DNA of 64,000 bases from Candidatus Binatia bacterium. Lineage in GTDB: Bacteria > Desulfobacterota > Binatia > UBA12015. The notes beneath the pieces were generated by a model. The model ran no database searches, had not been told where the DNA came from, and saw nothing but the letters and a program-made list of their open reading frames with translations. Of the stretch, positions 8,871 to 16,795 are shown in pieces. Within the stretch, counting starts at the first letter, position 1; each line of letters opens with the position of its first letter. The position numbers and the translations under genes were made by a program. Location: the NCBI GenBank assembly GCA_029243485.1, contig JAQWRY010000058.1, positions 49,427 through 113,426 of the forward strand, read 5' to 3'.

Positions 8871-11213
8871 CTACTCCGGGTGCGCCGCTGCGCGCGCCCG
8901 GACCATCGCGACGAGCCGAACGACCTCGGGCTGCGCGCCGACCAACTCGAGGAGACGCTCGGCCTGCGGCATCGCCTCCTCCCAACGCGCCTGCTGCACG
9001 TAGAAGATAGCGAGTGCGTTGCGGAACTCGGGGGAGTTGGGCCGGAGGTTCACCGCAGCGCGGAGATACCCTTCCGCCTCGCCCGGCCGCCCCAGATGCT
9101 GCACCGAAAGTCCCGCGTTGTACTGGAAGCGTGGGTTGTCCGGTGCGGCGCGTGCGGCGGCGCGGAGATACTCTGAGCTCTCTTCGAGACGAGCCTTGTC
9201 TTCGGCCAGGAGAAGACCGAGCGAGTACTTCGCCTCCGCGAGCTCAGGCGCACGGCGGATCACCTCGCGGAACCCGTCTTCTGCCTCCGCCGACCGACCG
9301 CCGGTCGCGTCGAGCATGGCGAGGTTGAAGCGCGCCGGAACGAAGGCCGGCTCGATCCGGCTCGCCTGCTGATAGAAAGCACGGGCGCCCGCGTCGTCGC
9401 CCGCGTTCTGTCGCAGGACGCCGAGATTCATCTGCGCGGCCGGCTGGTCGGCGGAGGCCATCTGCCCGGCGACGTACTCGCCGAGGGCGGCCTCGTACGC
9501 GACCGTGTCGGCGTCGGCGGAGCCCGTGAAGCGCTGGCTCGCGATTCGGGAGAGCGAGATCGCCGCCTCGGTGCGAACGAGTCGGCTCTCGTCGGAGAGG
9601 AGCGGGACGAGCAACTCGAAGTCGGCCTGCGACGTGGCGAACGCGGCCGTGTTCACGACCGCCAGCGATCGTACGAACGGCTCGGGGTCGTTCAGAGCGG
9701 ACCGCGCCGCGGCCAACGCGACGCCGGGGTCCGAGGTCTGCAGAAAGTGGAGCGCCGACGCGCGGAGAATCGCCGACCGCTCGGGATTCGCCACGATGGC
9801 CGCAAGAGGCCCTGCCGCGGCCGGCCCGTCCGTACGAGCCGCCGCCATCGCCCGCGTCTCGTGGACGTCGTCGGGTCGATTCGGACCGAACCACTCGACG
9901 ACGCGATCGCGGGCCCACTCAGCCGTCTGGTCCGCGTGACAACGCGAGCACGCGTTCGGCACCCCGAGTTCAACGGTCAGATCCGGGCGCGGGATGTGAA
10001 ACCCGTGGTCGCGACGCGGGTCGACCTGCATGTAGGTCGTCTCGGCCATGTGACATGCGACGCACGCACTCCCCTCGCTGCCTGCCCGATGGTGCGTGTG
10101 GTCCGGAGCGTCGTAGGTCGCGGGAACGTGGCACTGGGCGCATAGCGCGTTACCCTCGGCCACCAGCTTCAGCGTGTGGGGGTCGTGACAATCCGTGCAG
10201 GTAACGCCCTCTGCGAACATGCGACTCTGAAGGAACGACCCGTAGACGTAGACCTCGTCCAGGATCTGACCGTCGGCATGGTAGAGTTCCTCGCCGAGAA
10301 CTTCAGGGCGATACGATTCGGTGAACGGCACGCCCCACGCATCTTGGGGATGCACGAGCGCCCGCCGCGAATGACAGGGAGCACAGGTGTCGATCTGAGT
10401 TCGCTGGAGGCCCCGGTCTCGACCCGTGAACGCACCCACTCCCAGGTCAACGAGGAGCCCAAGGTCGGCATCGTCCCGGGCGCCATCCGCGCGAGCCCAC
10501 GCCACGTGATCTTCGCCCGGGCCGTGACAGGCCTCGCAACTGACGTCGATCTCACTCCAGACGGTGTCGTAGGTGTTCGTCTCGGGGTCGTATTGCTTGC
10601 GGAGATTCGTGGAATGGCAATCCGCGCAACCCTGATTCCAATTGAGACCGAAGCGCGTCCAATGCAGCGGATCGTCGAGCGGGATCTCCTCCCCCGGGTA
10701 GAGGGAGAGCCACTCCGCCTTCTCAACGTCCCACGCTACGGGGTGCGCCTGCAGCCTGCCGCCGCCGATGTCCACGAGATACTGCTGCAACGGACGAACG
10801 CCGAAGACGTACCGGACCGGGAAGCTCTGCTCCTCACCATCGGGACCGATCGCGCGAACCCGAAACCCGCCGTCCTCACCCCGATGGAAGCGGGTCGTGG
10901 CTCCGGCGTCCGTGAAGCTCGAATCCTCGAAGCTTCCCAGAACCGTGTCCTCGGTCGCGAGTTCCATCGCGAGATCGTGATCGGAACCGGCCCAGGCGCG
11001 GGCCTCCCTCGCATGGCACTCCGCACACGCCGCCCCGCCGACGAAGGCGACGGGTTCCGCCGCCGCAACCTCCGTGGGGCCCGGGCTCGGCGAAGCCGAC
11101 GGAGCCGTCGACGGCACCGGAGCCTCGGCCGGCACCTCGGGCTGCGGACATGCCGTCAAGAGCAAAAGGACTACTACCGGCGCTGCGAACCGCATTGCGA
11201 ACAATCGTTCCAT
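8871..11213 (-). CDS. Octahaem c-type cytochrome lipoprotein with HEAT-like and TPR repeats
   Basis: About 780 residues. The signal sequence ends in a lipobox (LLLLTAC) and is followed by a Pro/Ala/Ser linker. The first half has eight CxxCH haem-attachment motifs in order: CAECH, CADCH, CEACH, CAPCH, CTDCH, CAQCH, CVACH and CSRCH. A HEAT-like alpha segment (about residues 440-570) and a C-terminal run of TPR units (NLGVLRQNAGDDAGARAFY, SLGLLLAEDKARL) follow. It should be an outer-membrane or periplasmic electron carrier with a protein-interaction platform, in the cytochrome c554/nitrite-reductase-like superfamily. ATG 11213 is chosen; ATGs at 11231 and 11195 are alternatives. No partner oxidoreductase is adjacent. 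Confidence 0.9.
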   Translation of the reverse strand: MERLFAMRFAAPVVVLLLLTACPQPEVPAEAPVPSTAPSASPSPGPTEVAAAEPVAFVGGAACAECHAREARAWAGSDHDLAMELATEDTVLGSFEDSSFTDAGATTRFHRGEDGGFRVRAIGPDGEEQSFPVRYVFGVRPLQQYLVDIGGGRLQAHPVAWDVEKAEWLSLYPGEEIPLDDPLHWTRFGLNWNQGCADCHSTNLRKQYDPETNTYDTVWSEIDVSCEACHGPGEDHVAWARADGARDDADLGLLVDLGVGAFTGRDRGLQRTQIDTCAPCHSRRALVHPQDAWGVPFTESYRPEVLGEELYHADGQILDEVYVYGSFLQSRMFAEGVTCTDCHDPHTLKLVAEGNALCAQCHVPATYDAPDHTHHRAGSEGSACVACHMAETTYMQVDPRRDHGFHIPRPDLTVELGVPNACSRCHADQTAEWARDRVVEWFGPNRPDDVHETRAMAAARTDGPAAAGPLAAIVANPERSAILRASALHFLQTSDPGVALAAARSALNDPEPFVRSLAVVNTAAFATSQADFELLVPLLSDESRLVRTEAAISLSRIASQRFTGSADADTVAYEAALGEYVAGQMASADQPAAQMNLGVLRQNAGDDAGARAFYQQASRIEPAFVPARFNLAMLDATGGRSAEAEDGFREVIRRAPELAEAKYSLGLLLAEDKARLEESSEYLRAAARAAPDNPRFQYNAGLSVQHLGRPGEAEGYLRAAVNLRPNSPEFRNALAIFYVQQARWEEAMPQAERLLELVGAQPEVVRLVAMVRARAAAHPE

Positions 11214-11490
11214 TCTTCGTCCGCGCGACACCGCCCCGCGAGAGGGGCACCGTAGCGCGCCTTCTTCGAGAGGTCACGCAAAAGCCGGTCAGCCCCGACC
11301 GGGGCTCGATCACGTACGTCGATCGCCGGTCGCGACGAAGTCGGCGCGGAAGAGCACGCCGTCGCTGGCTCGCGGCGCGCCACGCGTGATAGCCACTGGG
11401 GTCCTGAAAAGGGGGAGATCCCGTGCTTCTGAGGACCAACCGACAAGACTCTGCGGGACGAAGGCGAGGGCGGCCTTCCCATCCCCTTCC
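11214..11490. other. Intergenic region between cytochrome gene and amidohydrolase relic
   Basis: This stretch separates the minus-strand cytochrome start from the plus-strand relic. It must carry the cytochrome promoter, but I recognise no clear operator, hairpin or conserved coding segment. Open frames crossing it have no family resemblance. Confidence 0.4.
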
Positions 11491-11494
11491 GTTG

Positions 11495-11979
11495 AGTTTC
11501 CAACGGCGAATTCACGCCGGCCGATCAGACGCCCAAGGAAAAGAATATCGAGGCCCTCGTTCGTGAGATGGCCGACGAGCGCGCCCGCCAACTTGGCTGG
11601 TCTCGCCGCGTATCCGATGTACGCCGAAGCCGATCACGTGCTCTGGGGCACCGATTCGATCTGGTGCGGCACGCCACAATGGCAGATCAACGCACGCAAA
11701 ACGTTCAAGATGCCCCAGCGACTCATGGATGAGTTCGGCTATCCGGACATCACCGATGAGGTGAAGGCGCAAATCTTCGAACGCAACGCCGCGCGACTCC
11801 ACGACATCGACATCGAGGCCGTCCGCTGCACCCTCCCGGAGGACCGGCTGGCGATGGCCCGCGCCGAGTATCAGACCGGAGCGATCCCAAGCCTGCGTAC
11901 GTACGGACCGAAGACCCGGCGCGACTTCCTGAAGATGGCTTTCGGCCGGCGGCAGCCCGGTAAGCCGACGGAGGCGTAA
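11495..11979 (+). pseudogene. Amidohydrolase (amidohydrolase_2, TIM barrel) with large internal deletion
   Basis: Two pieces of one gene are fused out of frame. Frame 1 (about 11499-11607) encodes an N-terminus of the type seen in amidohydrolases with a twin-Arg-like leader (NGEFTPADQTPKEKNIEALV then REMADERARQLGWSRR). Frame 2 (about 11605-11979) encodes the C-terminus HVLWGTDSIWCGTPQWQINA, then FGYPDITDEVKAQIFERNAARL, then the end of the protein. The several hundred residues of metal-binding barrel between them are missing. The normal stop TAA overlaps the ATG of the downstream ferredoxin, so that ancestral junction is preserved. Confidence 0.75.
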
Positions 11980-12287
11980 TGGCGGCCACCCAGAAGGCAT
12001 CGCGCGATCGCTGCGACGACGACGCCGGCCGGCTGGCCCCCGTAATCGACCGGAACCGCTGCGAGGGAAAGGAAGACTGCGTCCAGGTCTGCCCGTATGA
12101 CGTCTTCGAGATGGGCGTCCTCACGAGCGGGGAATTCTGGGACCTCTCGCTCGTCGGCAAGCTCAAGGCAGTCGGACATCGCTACCGACAGGCGTACACG
12201 CCGAACGCAGCCGACTGTCACGCGTGCGGCCACTGCGTCGAGGCCTGCCCCGAAAAGGCGATCAAGCTCGCGAAGACCGCGGCCTAG
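11979..12287 (+). CDS. 2[4Fe-4S] ferredoxin family protein
   Basis: A 102-residue ferredoxin with two cluster motifs: CEGKEDCVQVCPYDVFE in the N-terminal half (first Cys to third spacing slightly extended) and CHACGHCVEACPEKAI near the C-terminus, separated by a roughly 45-residue insertion. It is a soluble electron carrier. Its ATG overlaps the stop of the amidohydrolase relic (TAATG), so it was translationally coupled to it and may have lost its partner. The reading frame is intact. Confidence 0.9.
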   Translation: MAATQKASRDRCDDDAGRLAPVIDRNRCEGKEDCVQVCPYDVFEMGVLTSGEFWDLSLVGKLKAVGHRYRQAYTPNAADCHACGHCVEACPEKAIKLAKTAA

Positions 12288-12544
12288 TTGCAACGCCGTC
12301 ACTTCACGAGGCCGCACCGCCGCTCCCACGCCAGATACCCCCGGTAAAGACCGGCCGCCTCCGGGCCGGCCGACGGGCTCATGTAGTCCGGAACGCTGAA
12401 TCCTACGAGCGGCCCCACCACGAGCCTCGAGGCAACGGTGATCTGATCGCGTACGCGAGCGAGGGATGCAGGCTTCGCGGCGAAAGGTTGCTTCGACACG
12501 TTCCCGCCGGCCATCGCCGCCCACTACTCCACCAGAGCCCGGGG
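12288..12544 (-). other. Unassigned region downstream of the NfrB-like relic
   Basis: A minus-strand frame of 71 codons (12299-12514, containing VGFSVPDYMSPSAGPEAAG) stays open here. I do not recognise it, and it is not clearly continuous with the NfrB C-terminus. It may be the decayed remainder of that gene or of another one. Confidence 0.3.
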
Positions 12545-12977
12545 CGACGCGAAGCCGGTCGCGAAACAGGACGTACTTCGTTCGCCAGTTCCCGCGCCAC
12601 CCGAGGTGCTCCCCCCCCCCCCCGGAGCTCGACCGCGAGCTGCGTGTCTTCGTCGTTGGGATACACTCCGACGAAGATGCAGTAGTTGCTTTAGTCGAGC
12701 GTCTTGATCGTGTTCTCGAGCATCTGCTCGGTCACGTCCGACTCCTGCCACGCCGGCACCGGAATCGCGATGGGCTATTCCGGGACGGTCGACAGCTGCT
12801 CGGTGCGCAGCCGCGGATGCCGGGGACGAATCCACACGGCCAGGTAGATCTGTCGGCACCAGTAGTAGACGTCGATTAGAAGGTCATCGAGCCACTCACG
12901 GTGAACAGGATCACTGTCACCATCAGCAGGAACTGGGTGATCAGGCGCAAATCTGCAAGGAAATCCACTGACGCCAT
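12545..12977 (-). pseudogene. NfrB-like membrane glycosyltransferase (phage N4 adsorption protein B family), decayed
   Basis: Reading from ATG 12977, an N-terminal membrane helix (ITQFLLMVTVILFTVSG) leads through a frameshift near 12890 into DDLLIDVYYWCRQIYLAVW and HPRLRTEQLSTVPE. Then come a TAG, PIAIPVPAWQESDVTEQMLE, a TAA, and NYCIFVGVYPNDEDTQLAVE. After a G13 run (12611-12623, C on plus) a different frame gives HLGWRGNWRTKYVLFRDR, a segment normally several hundred residues downstream in NfrB-type proteins. Two nonsense codons, at least one frameshift and a large central deletion make this a clear pseudogene. Confidence 0.8.
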
Positions 12978-13137
12978 GGAGCATGCGGCCTCGAGGGTTC
13001 ATCGGCCTCGCCAGCCGACCTCTTGAGTCACTCCGCAGTGGCGTTTTTCGCACTGCCTCTCAAGCCCGGCTCCCATCATGCCGCAAAGTAGGTACAGGGG
13101 CTGGCGGTATTGCACCGCGCCCCCAGCAAGGAGCGGC

Positions 13138-15264
13138 ATGGAGATCGTCGAAACCCCCTCCCCACGGGAGAACCCCAACTCGGGGTTCGAGAGTGAGCGA
13201 ATCCTGATCGTCGACGACGATCCGGTCTCCGCGGCTCTCGCCTCCCGGTTCCTCACGCGAGAGGGATACGCCTGCCAGATCGCTCAGGACGGCGATGAGG
13301 CTTGGGAACTACTCGGACCCGACGTCTCGCTGGTCCTCCTCGACGTCATGATGCCCGGGAAGAGCGGGCTCGAAGTGCTCCGGCGAATGCGGATCGATCC
13401 GATCCTCGCCGGGATCCCGGTGCTTCTCGCCACGAGCGTGACGGATCCCGCCATTCAGATCCGCGGGCTCGGCCTCGGCGCCCAGGGGATCGTTCCCAAG
13501 CCCATCAACCGTAAGGACCTGCTCGTCCGCGTCCGCAAGGTGACCGGTCGTGGCCTCCAGTTCGGCGAAGGTTGCGCCCCGAAAGACTTCGATCCGCTGG
13601 AGGCGGACGCCGGGGATCTTCCCGTCGACCTCCGCGAGATCTTCGGGACCGCGTCGGAAGAATCGAGCGAGCCGACCCAACAGCTCACGATTCGCCAGCT
13701 GCTCGCGGAGCGCGAGGCCCTCAACCGCCGACTCGACGCCGGTTACCGCCTGCTCAAAGCAATTCTGAGGCTCCACCAGATGGTGGGAGCCGGGCTCGCG
13801 CCCGATCGGGTCGCGAGCGGGATCCTCGATCTCGCGAAGACCGTTCTCGGCGCGGGCCAGGCCGTTCTCTGGGTCCCCGACGGCAGACAACTGAGTCCGC
13901 TGGCGGTCTTGAACGTCGCGGAGCCCCTCCCCCTGCCGCGCGACGACGCATCGTTGCCCTCGAGAGTGACGCGCGAGTGGACGACCCTCGAAGGCGATGA
14001 AGTCATCCACGGCGAGCGTTGGTTCCACTTCCCGCTGAGCGTTGCGAGCGAGGGCGTAGGGGTGCTCTCGTTGCGCCTGTCGATCCACCAGCCTCCGTCG
14101 CGGACGCTGTCGGCGTTGTACTGCGCCGAGGCGGCGACGGCTCTCGACGCGAGCCTCCGTCTTCGCGACGCCCAGAGCGAAGCGCTCACGGATCCCCTCA
14201 CGGGGCTCCTCAACCGACGCGGCTTGGAGCAACAGCTGGATCCGCTGCTCGGCCACGCACGATCCGTCACTGGTGAACTGAGCGTCTTGTTCGTGGACCT
14301 CGACCACTTCAAGAGAGTGAACGACGAGTTCGGCCACGACCGCGGCGATGCCATCCTGCGCCTCGTCGCCGGAACGCTTCGCCGCCTCGTCCGCACCATC
14401 GATGTGGTCGCACGCTGCGGCGGAGACGAGTTCGTCGTCGTGCTGCCGTCGACGGATACGCCGACCGCCGTCAAGGTCGCGGATCGAATCCGCGAAGGCG
14501 TCTCAACGGTCATCCGATCGGATGGCGCCGGGACCGTTCCCATCACCGTGACGATCGGTGTCTCCAGCCTTTCGGAGGGCCGCGGCCGTGCCTCTGAAGT
14601 CCTCAATGCCGCCGACCAGGCGATGTTGAAGGGAAAAACCAGCGGTCGGAATCGAACCGAAACTTTGAACGACACCCAAGTCCAGGAAGAACCCAGGGTG
14701 CGAACTTCGAACGCGGGAACACCCTCGGCCCTCCGTGCCCTGCTGCGCACGCTCGGCAGCCGTCATCCGGATTCCGGCAGCCACTCCCTGGCCGTCGGTG
14801 CGCTCTCCGCGCGACTCGCGCGTCGGATGGGCTGCGCACGAAACGAAATCCGCGAGGCCGGCCAGGCCGGACTGATGCACGACATCGGGAAGCTCTACCT
14901 GCCGCTCGAGATCCTCGATGGCACGGAGCCGCTCACCCCCGCGGAACGCGAGATCGTCGACCAGCACACCCTCACCGGTGCCGAGCTCGTCGAGTCGCTT
15001 CCCGAGACACGTCATCTGACGGTGCTTGTGAAGGCCAGCCAGGAACACTTCGACGGTCAGGGCTATCCCGAAGGCCTCGCCGGCGACGAGATCCCCGTCG
15101 CCGCGCGCATCATCTCAGTCACCGACGCGTACCACGCGATGATCACCGACCGGCCCTACCACAAGGCGCTCGCGCCCGTCGCGATCCGGACAGAGTTCCG
15201 CCGGTGCGCGGGTACGCAGTTCGATCCGGACGTCGTCGAGGCACTCCTCGAGATGATCTCCTAG
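13138..15264 (+). CDS. Response regulator with GGDEF and HD-GYP domains (c-di-GMP turnover)
   Basis: 708 residues. REC domain at 21-133 with phospho-acceptor Asp69 and Lys121; a linker and GAF-like region at about 190-340; GGDEF domain with intact GGDEF at 428-432 and an I-site RTID at 419-422 at the usual five-residue spacing; HD-GYP domain with HD at 581-582 (LMHDIGK) and HFDGQGYPEGL at 637-647. It could therefore both make c-di-GMP, with product inhibition, and degrade it. ATG 13138 is chosen for its AAGGAG Shine-Dalgarno; an upstream in-frame ATG at 13078 has none. No cognate histidine kinase is adjacent. Confidence 0.93.
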   Translation: MEIVETPSPRENPNSGFESERILIVDDDPVSAALASRFLTREGYACQIAQDGDEAWELLGPDVSLVLLDVMMPGKSGLEVLRRMRIDPILAGIPVLLATSVTDPAIQIRGLGLGAQGIVPKPINRKDLLVRVRKVTGRGLQFGEGCAPKDFDPLEADAGDLPVDLREIFGTASEESSEPTQQLTIRQLLAEREALNRRLDAGYRLLKAILRLHQMVGAGLAPDRVASGILDLAKTVLGAGQAVLWVPDGRQLSPLAVLNVAEPLPLPRDDASLPSRVTREWTTLEGDEVIHGERWFHFPLSVASEGVGVLSLRLSIHQPPSRTLSALYCAEAATALDASLRLRDAQSEALTDPLTGLLNRRGLEQQLDPLLGHARSVTGELSVLFVDLDHFKRVNDEFGHDRGDAILRLVAGTLRRLVRTIDVVARCGGDEFVVVLPSTDTPTAVKVADRIREGVSTVIRSDGAGTVPITVTIGVSSLSEGRGRASEVLNAADQAMLKGKTSGRNRTETLNDTQVQEEPRVRTSNAGTPSALRALLRTLGSRHPDSGSHSLAVGALSARLARRMGCARNEIREAGQAGLMHDIGKLYLPLEILDGTEPLTPAEREIVDQHTLTGAELVESLPETRHLTVLVKASQEHFDGQGYPEGLAGDEIPVAARIISVTDAYHAMITDRPYHKALAPVAIRTEFRRCAGTQFDPDVVEALLEMIS

Positions 15265-15320
15265 AGGACGCGACCGCACTCCAGTTGCCCGGGGGCCCAG
15301 CCGCGCCGTAAGGTACGGCC

Positions 15321-16256
15321 ATGAGCCGACCCATCCGCTTCGGAGTCACCCTTCCCCAGATCAAACGCAGCTGGCAGCAGGCCAGCGACGCGGCCACCGA
15401 GTTCGATCGCCTCCGATTCGACTCGGTGTGGGTCTGCGACCATCTGTACGGCGTCCCGATGCCGAACCTCCCGATCCTCGAGGGATGGACTGAGTTGGCC
15501 GCGGTCGCGGCCATCACCAAGCACGTCGGGCTCGGCACGCTCGTCACCCCGCCGTTCTTTCGGAACCCGGCGGTCCTCGCCAAGCAGATCGCGACGATCG
15601 ACCAGATCTCGGGCGGCCGCGTGATCGCGGGCCTCGGCGCCGGATGGTTCGAGGCTGAGTTCAAGGGATACGGCTGCGAGTTTCCGTCGGTGCGCGAGCG
15701 ACTGCGCGCCCTCGAGGAATCCGTGCAAATCATGAAGAAGATGTGGACCGAGGAAACGGTCACGTTCACGGGGAAGCACGCCTCGGTCGAGAACGTCTAC
15801 TGCGAGCCCAAGCCGGTCCGTCCTCCGCCCATCCTGATCGGCGGCGCCGGCGAGAAAATCCTCATGGGGATCGTCGCGCGCCACGCAGACATCTGGAACA
15901 ACATGGCCGCGGGCCAGGCGCAGCTGCCCGAGAAGATCGAGGCGATGAAGCGCCGCTGCGACATCGAGGGACGCGACTTCGACACGCTCGAGGTCTCCCA
16001 GCAGTGTGTCGTCATCATCGGCGCGGACGACGAGACCGCGAAGGCATCGCTCCAGAAGGCCACCAAGATCTACGGCGGCCACATGGGCGGCGATCTCGAA
16101 GCCAACGGCATCTGGGGCACCCCACAGGGCGTCATCGATCGGATCGGCCGCTACGTCGAGATGGGCTGCACGTCCTTCGTCATCGAATTCTTCGGGAAAG
16201 ATACGCGCGAGCCCGCGCGGCTGTTCGCCGAGAAGGTGATGCCGGCGTTCCGCTAG
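15321..16256 (+). CDS. LLM-class (luciferase-like) F420-dependent oxidoreductase
   Basis: A 311-residue bacterial-luciferase-like TIM barrel. Typical segments are SVWVCDHLYG near residue 40, VGLGTLVTPPFFRNPAVLAK, ISGGRVIAGLGAGWFEAEF and RPPPILIGGAGEK, the arrangement of F420-dependent oxidoreductases. The substrate is unknown. Its TAG stop shares the palindrome CTAG (16253-16256) with the stop of the convergent YnbE-YdbL gene, so there is no space for separate terminators between them. Confidence 0.9.
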   Translation: MSRPIRFGVTLPQIKRSWQQASDAATEFDRLRFDSVWVCDHLYGVPMPNLPILEGWTELAAVAAITKHVGLGTLVTPPFFRNPAVLAKQIATIDQISGGRVIAGLGAGWFEAEFKGYGCEFPSVRERLRALEESVQIMKKMWTEETVTFTGKHASVENVYCEPKPVRPPPILIGGAGEKILMGIVARHADIWNNMAAGQAQLPEKIEAMKRRCDIEGRDFDTLEVSQQCVVIIGADDETAKASLQKATKIYGGHMGGDLEANGIWGTPQGVIDRIGRYVEMGCTSFVIEFFGKDTREPARLFAEKVMPAFR

Positions 16257-16795
16257 CTCGCGGGGGTCGTGGCCTTGCCGGATGCCGGCTTCGCCGCGGC
16301 GACCTTTTGGATCCAGATCCAGGCGCCGCCTCCCTCCTGCACCTGGATCCACTCCCCTGCGAAGGAGCCCTGACGTAAGAGGTCCGCCTGGTTCTTGCGG
16401 ACCGCCGCGACCGGCTTGTCCTCCGCCTTCGCCGTCGCCGCATACTGCGCGGTGCGATCGGCGTTCTCGGTTGCGACCGTCTCCCTCACGTACTTCCCGT
16501 AGGGACCCGGTGGGGGATTCCGAAGCGCGAGAAGCCCTTCATGATTCTCGCCCACGACCCGATTGTTCTTCAGCTTCTGGAGCTCCGCCGCCCGGTTGCT
16601 GCGCCGCCCCCGGATCTCCTCGAGGGTGCCACCCGCAGGCGCGGCGTTCGAATCCGGAGCCTTTCCATCGAACTGATACACATCGAGACGCATGTTGATG
16701 TCGATCGCGATCGGCTTCGGCGTCTCCACCTTGATCGTGGGATCACAACCGACAACCGACAACGCCGCCATCGCAACTAGAAGAAAGACCCGCAT
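16253..16795 (-). CDS. YnbE-YdbL fusion lipoprotein
   Basis: 180 residues. Residues 1-45 match the small lipoprotein YnbE: signal peptide, lipobox VVGC at 14-17, then DPTIKVETPKPIAIDINMRL. Residues 57-165 match periplasmic YdbL (DUF1318): RGRRSNRAAELQKLKNNRVV, GENHEGLLALRNPP, then GEWIQVQEGGGAWIWIQK. In E. coli these are separate genes in ydbH-ynbE-ydbL. YnbE multimerises and pairs with YdbH as an intermembrane lipid-transport bridge that YdbL modulates. Here the two are one polypeptide, anchored by the YnbE lipid. Start ATG 16795 overlaps the ydbH-like stop (TGATG). Confidence 0.82.
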   Translation of the reverse strand: MRVFLLVAMAALSVVGCDPTIKVETPKPIAIDINMRLDVYQFDGKAPDSNAAPAGGTLEEIRGRRSNRAAELQKLKNNRVVGENHEGLLALRNPPPGPYGKYVRETVATENADRTAQYAATAKAEDKPVAAVRKNQADLLRQGSFAGEWIQVQEGGGAWIWIQKVAAAKPASGKATTPAS

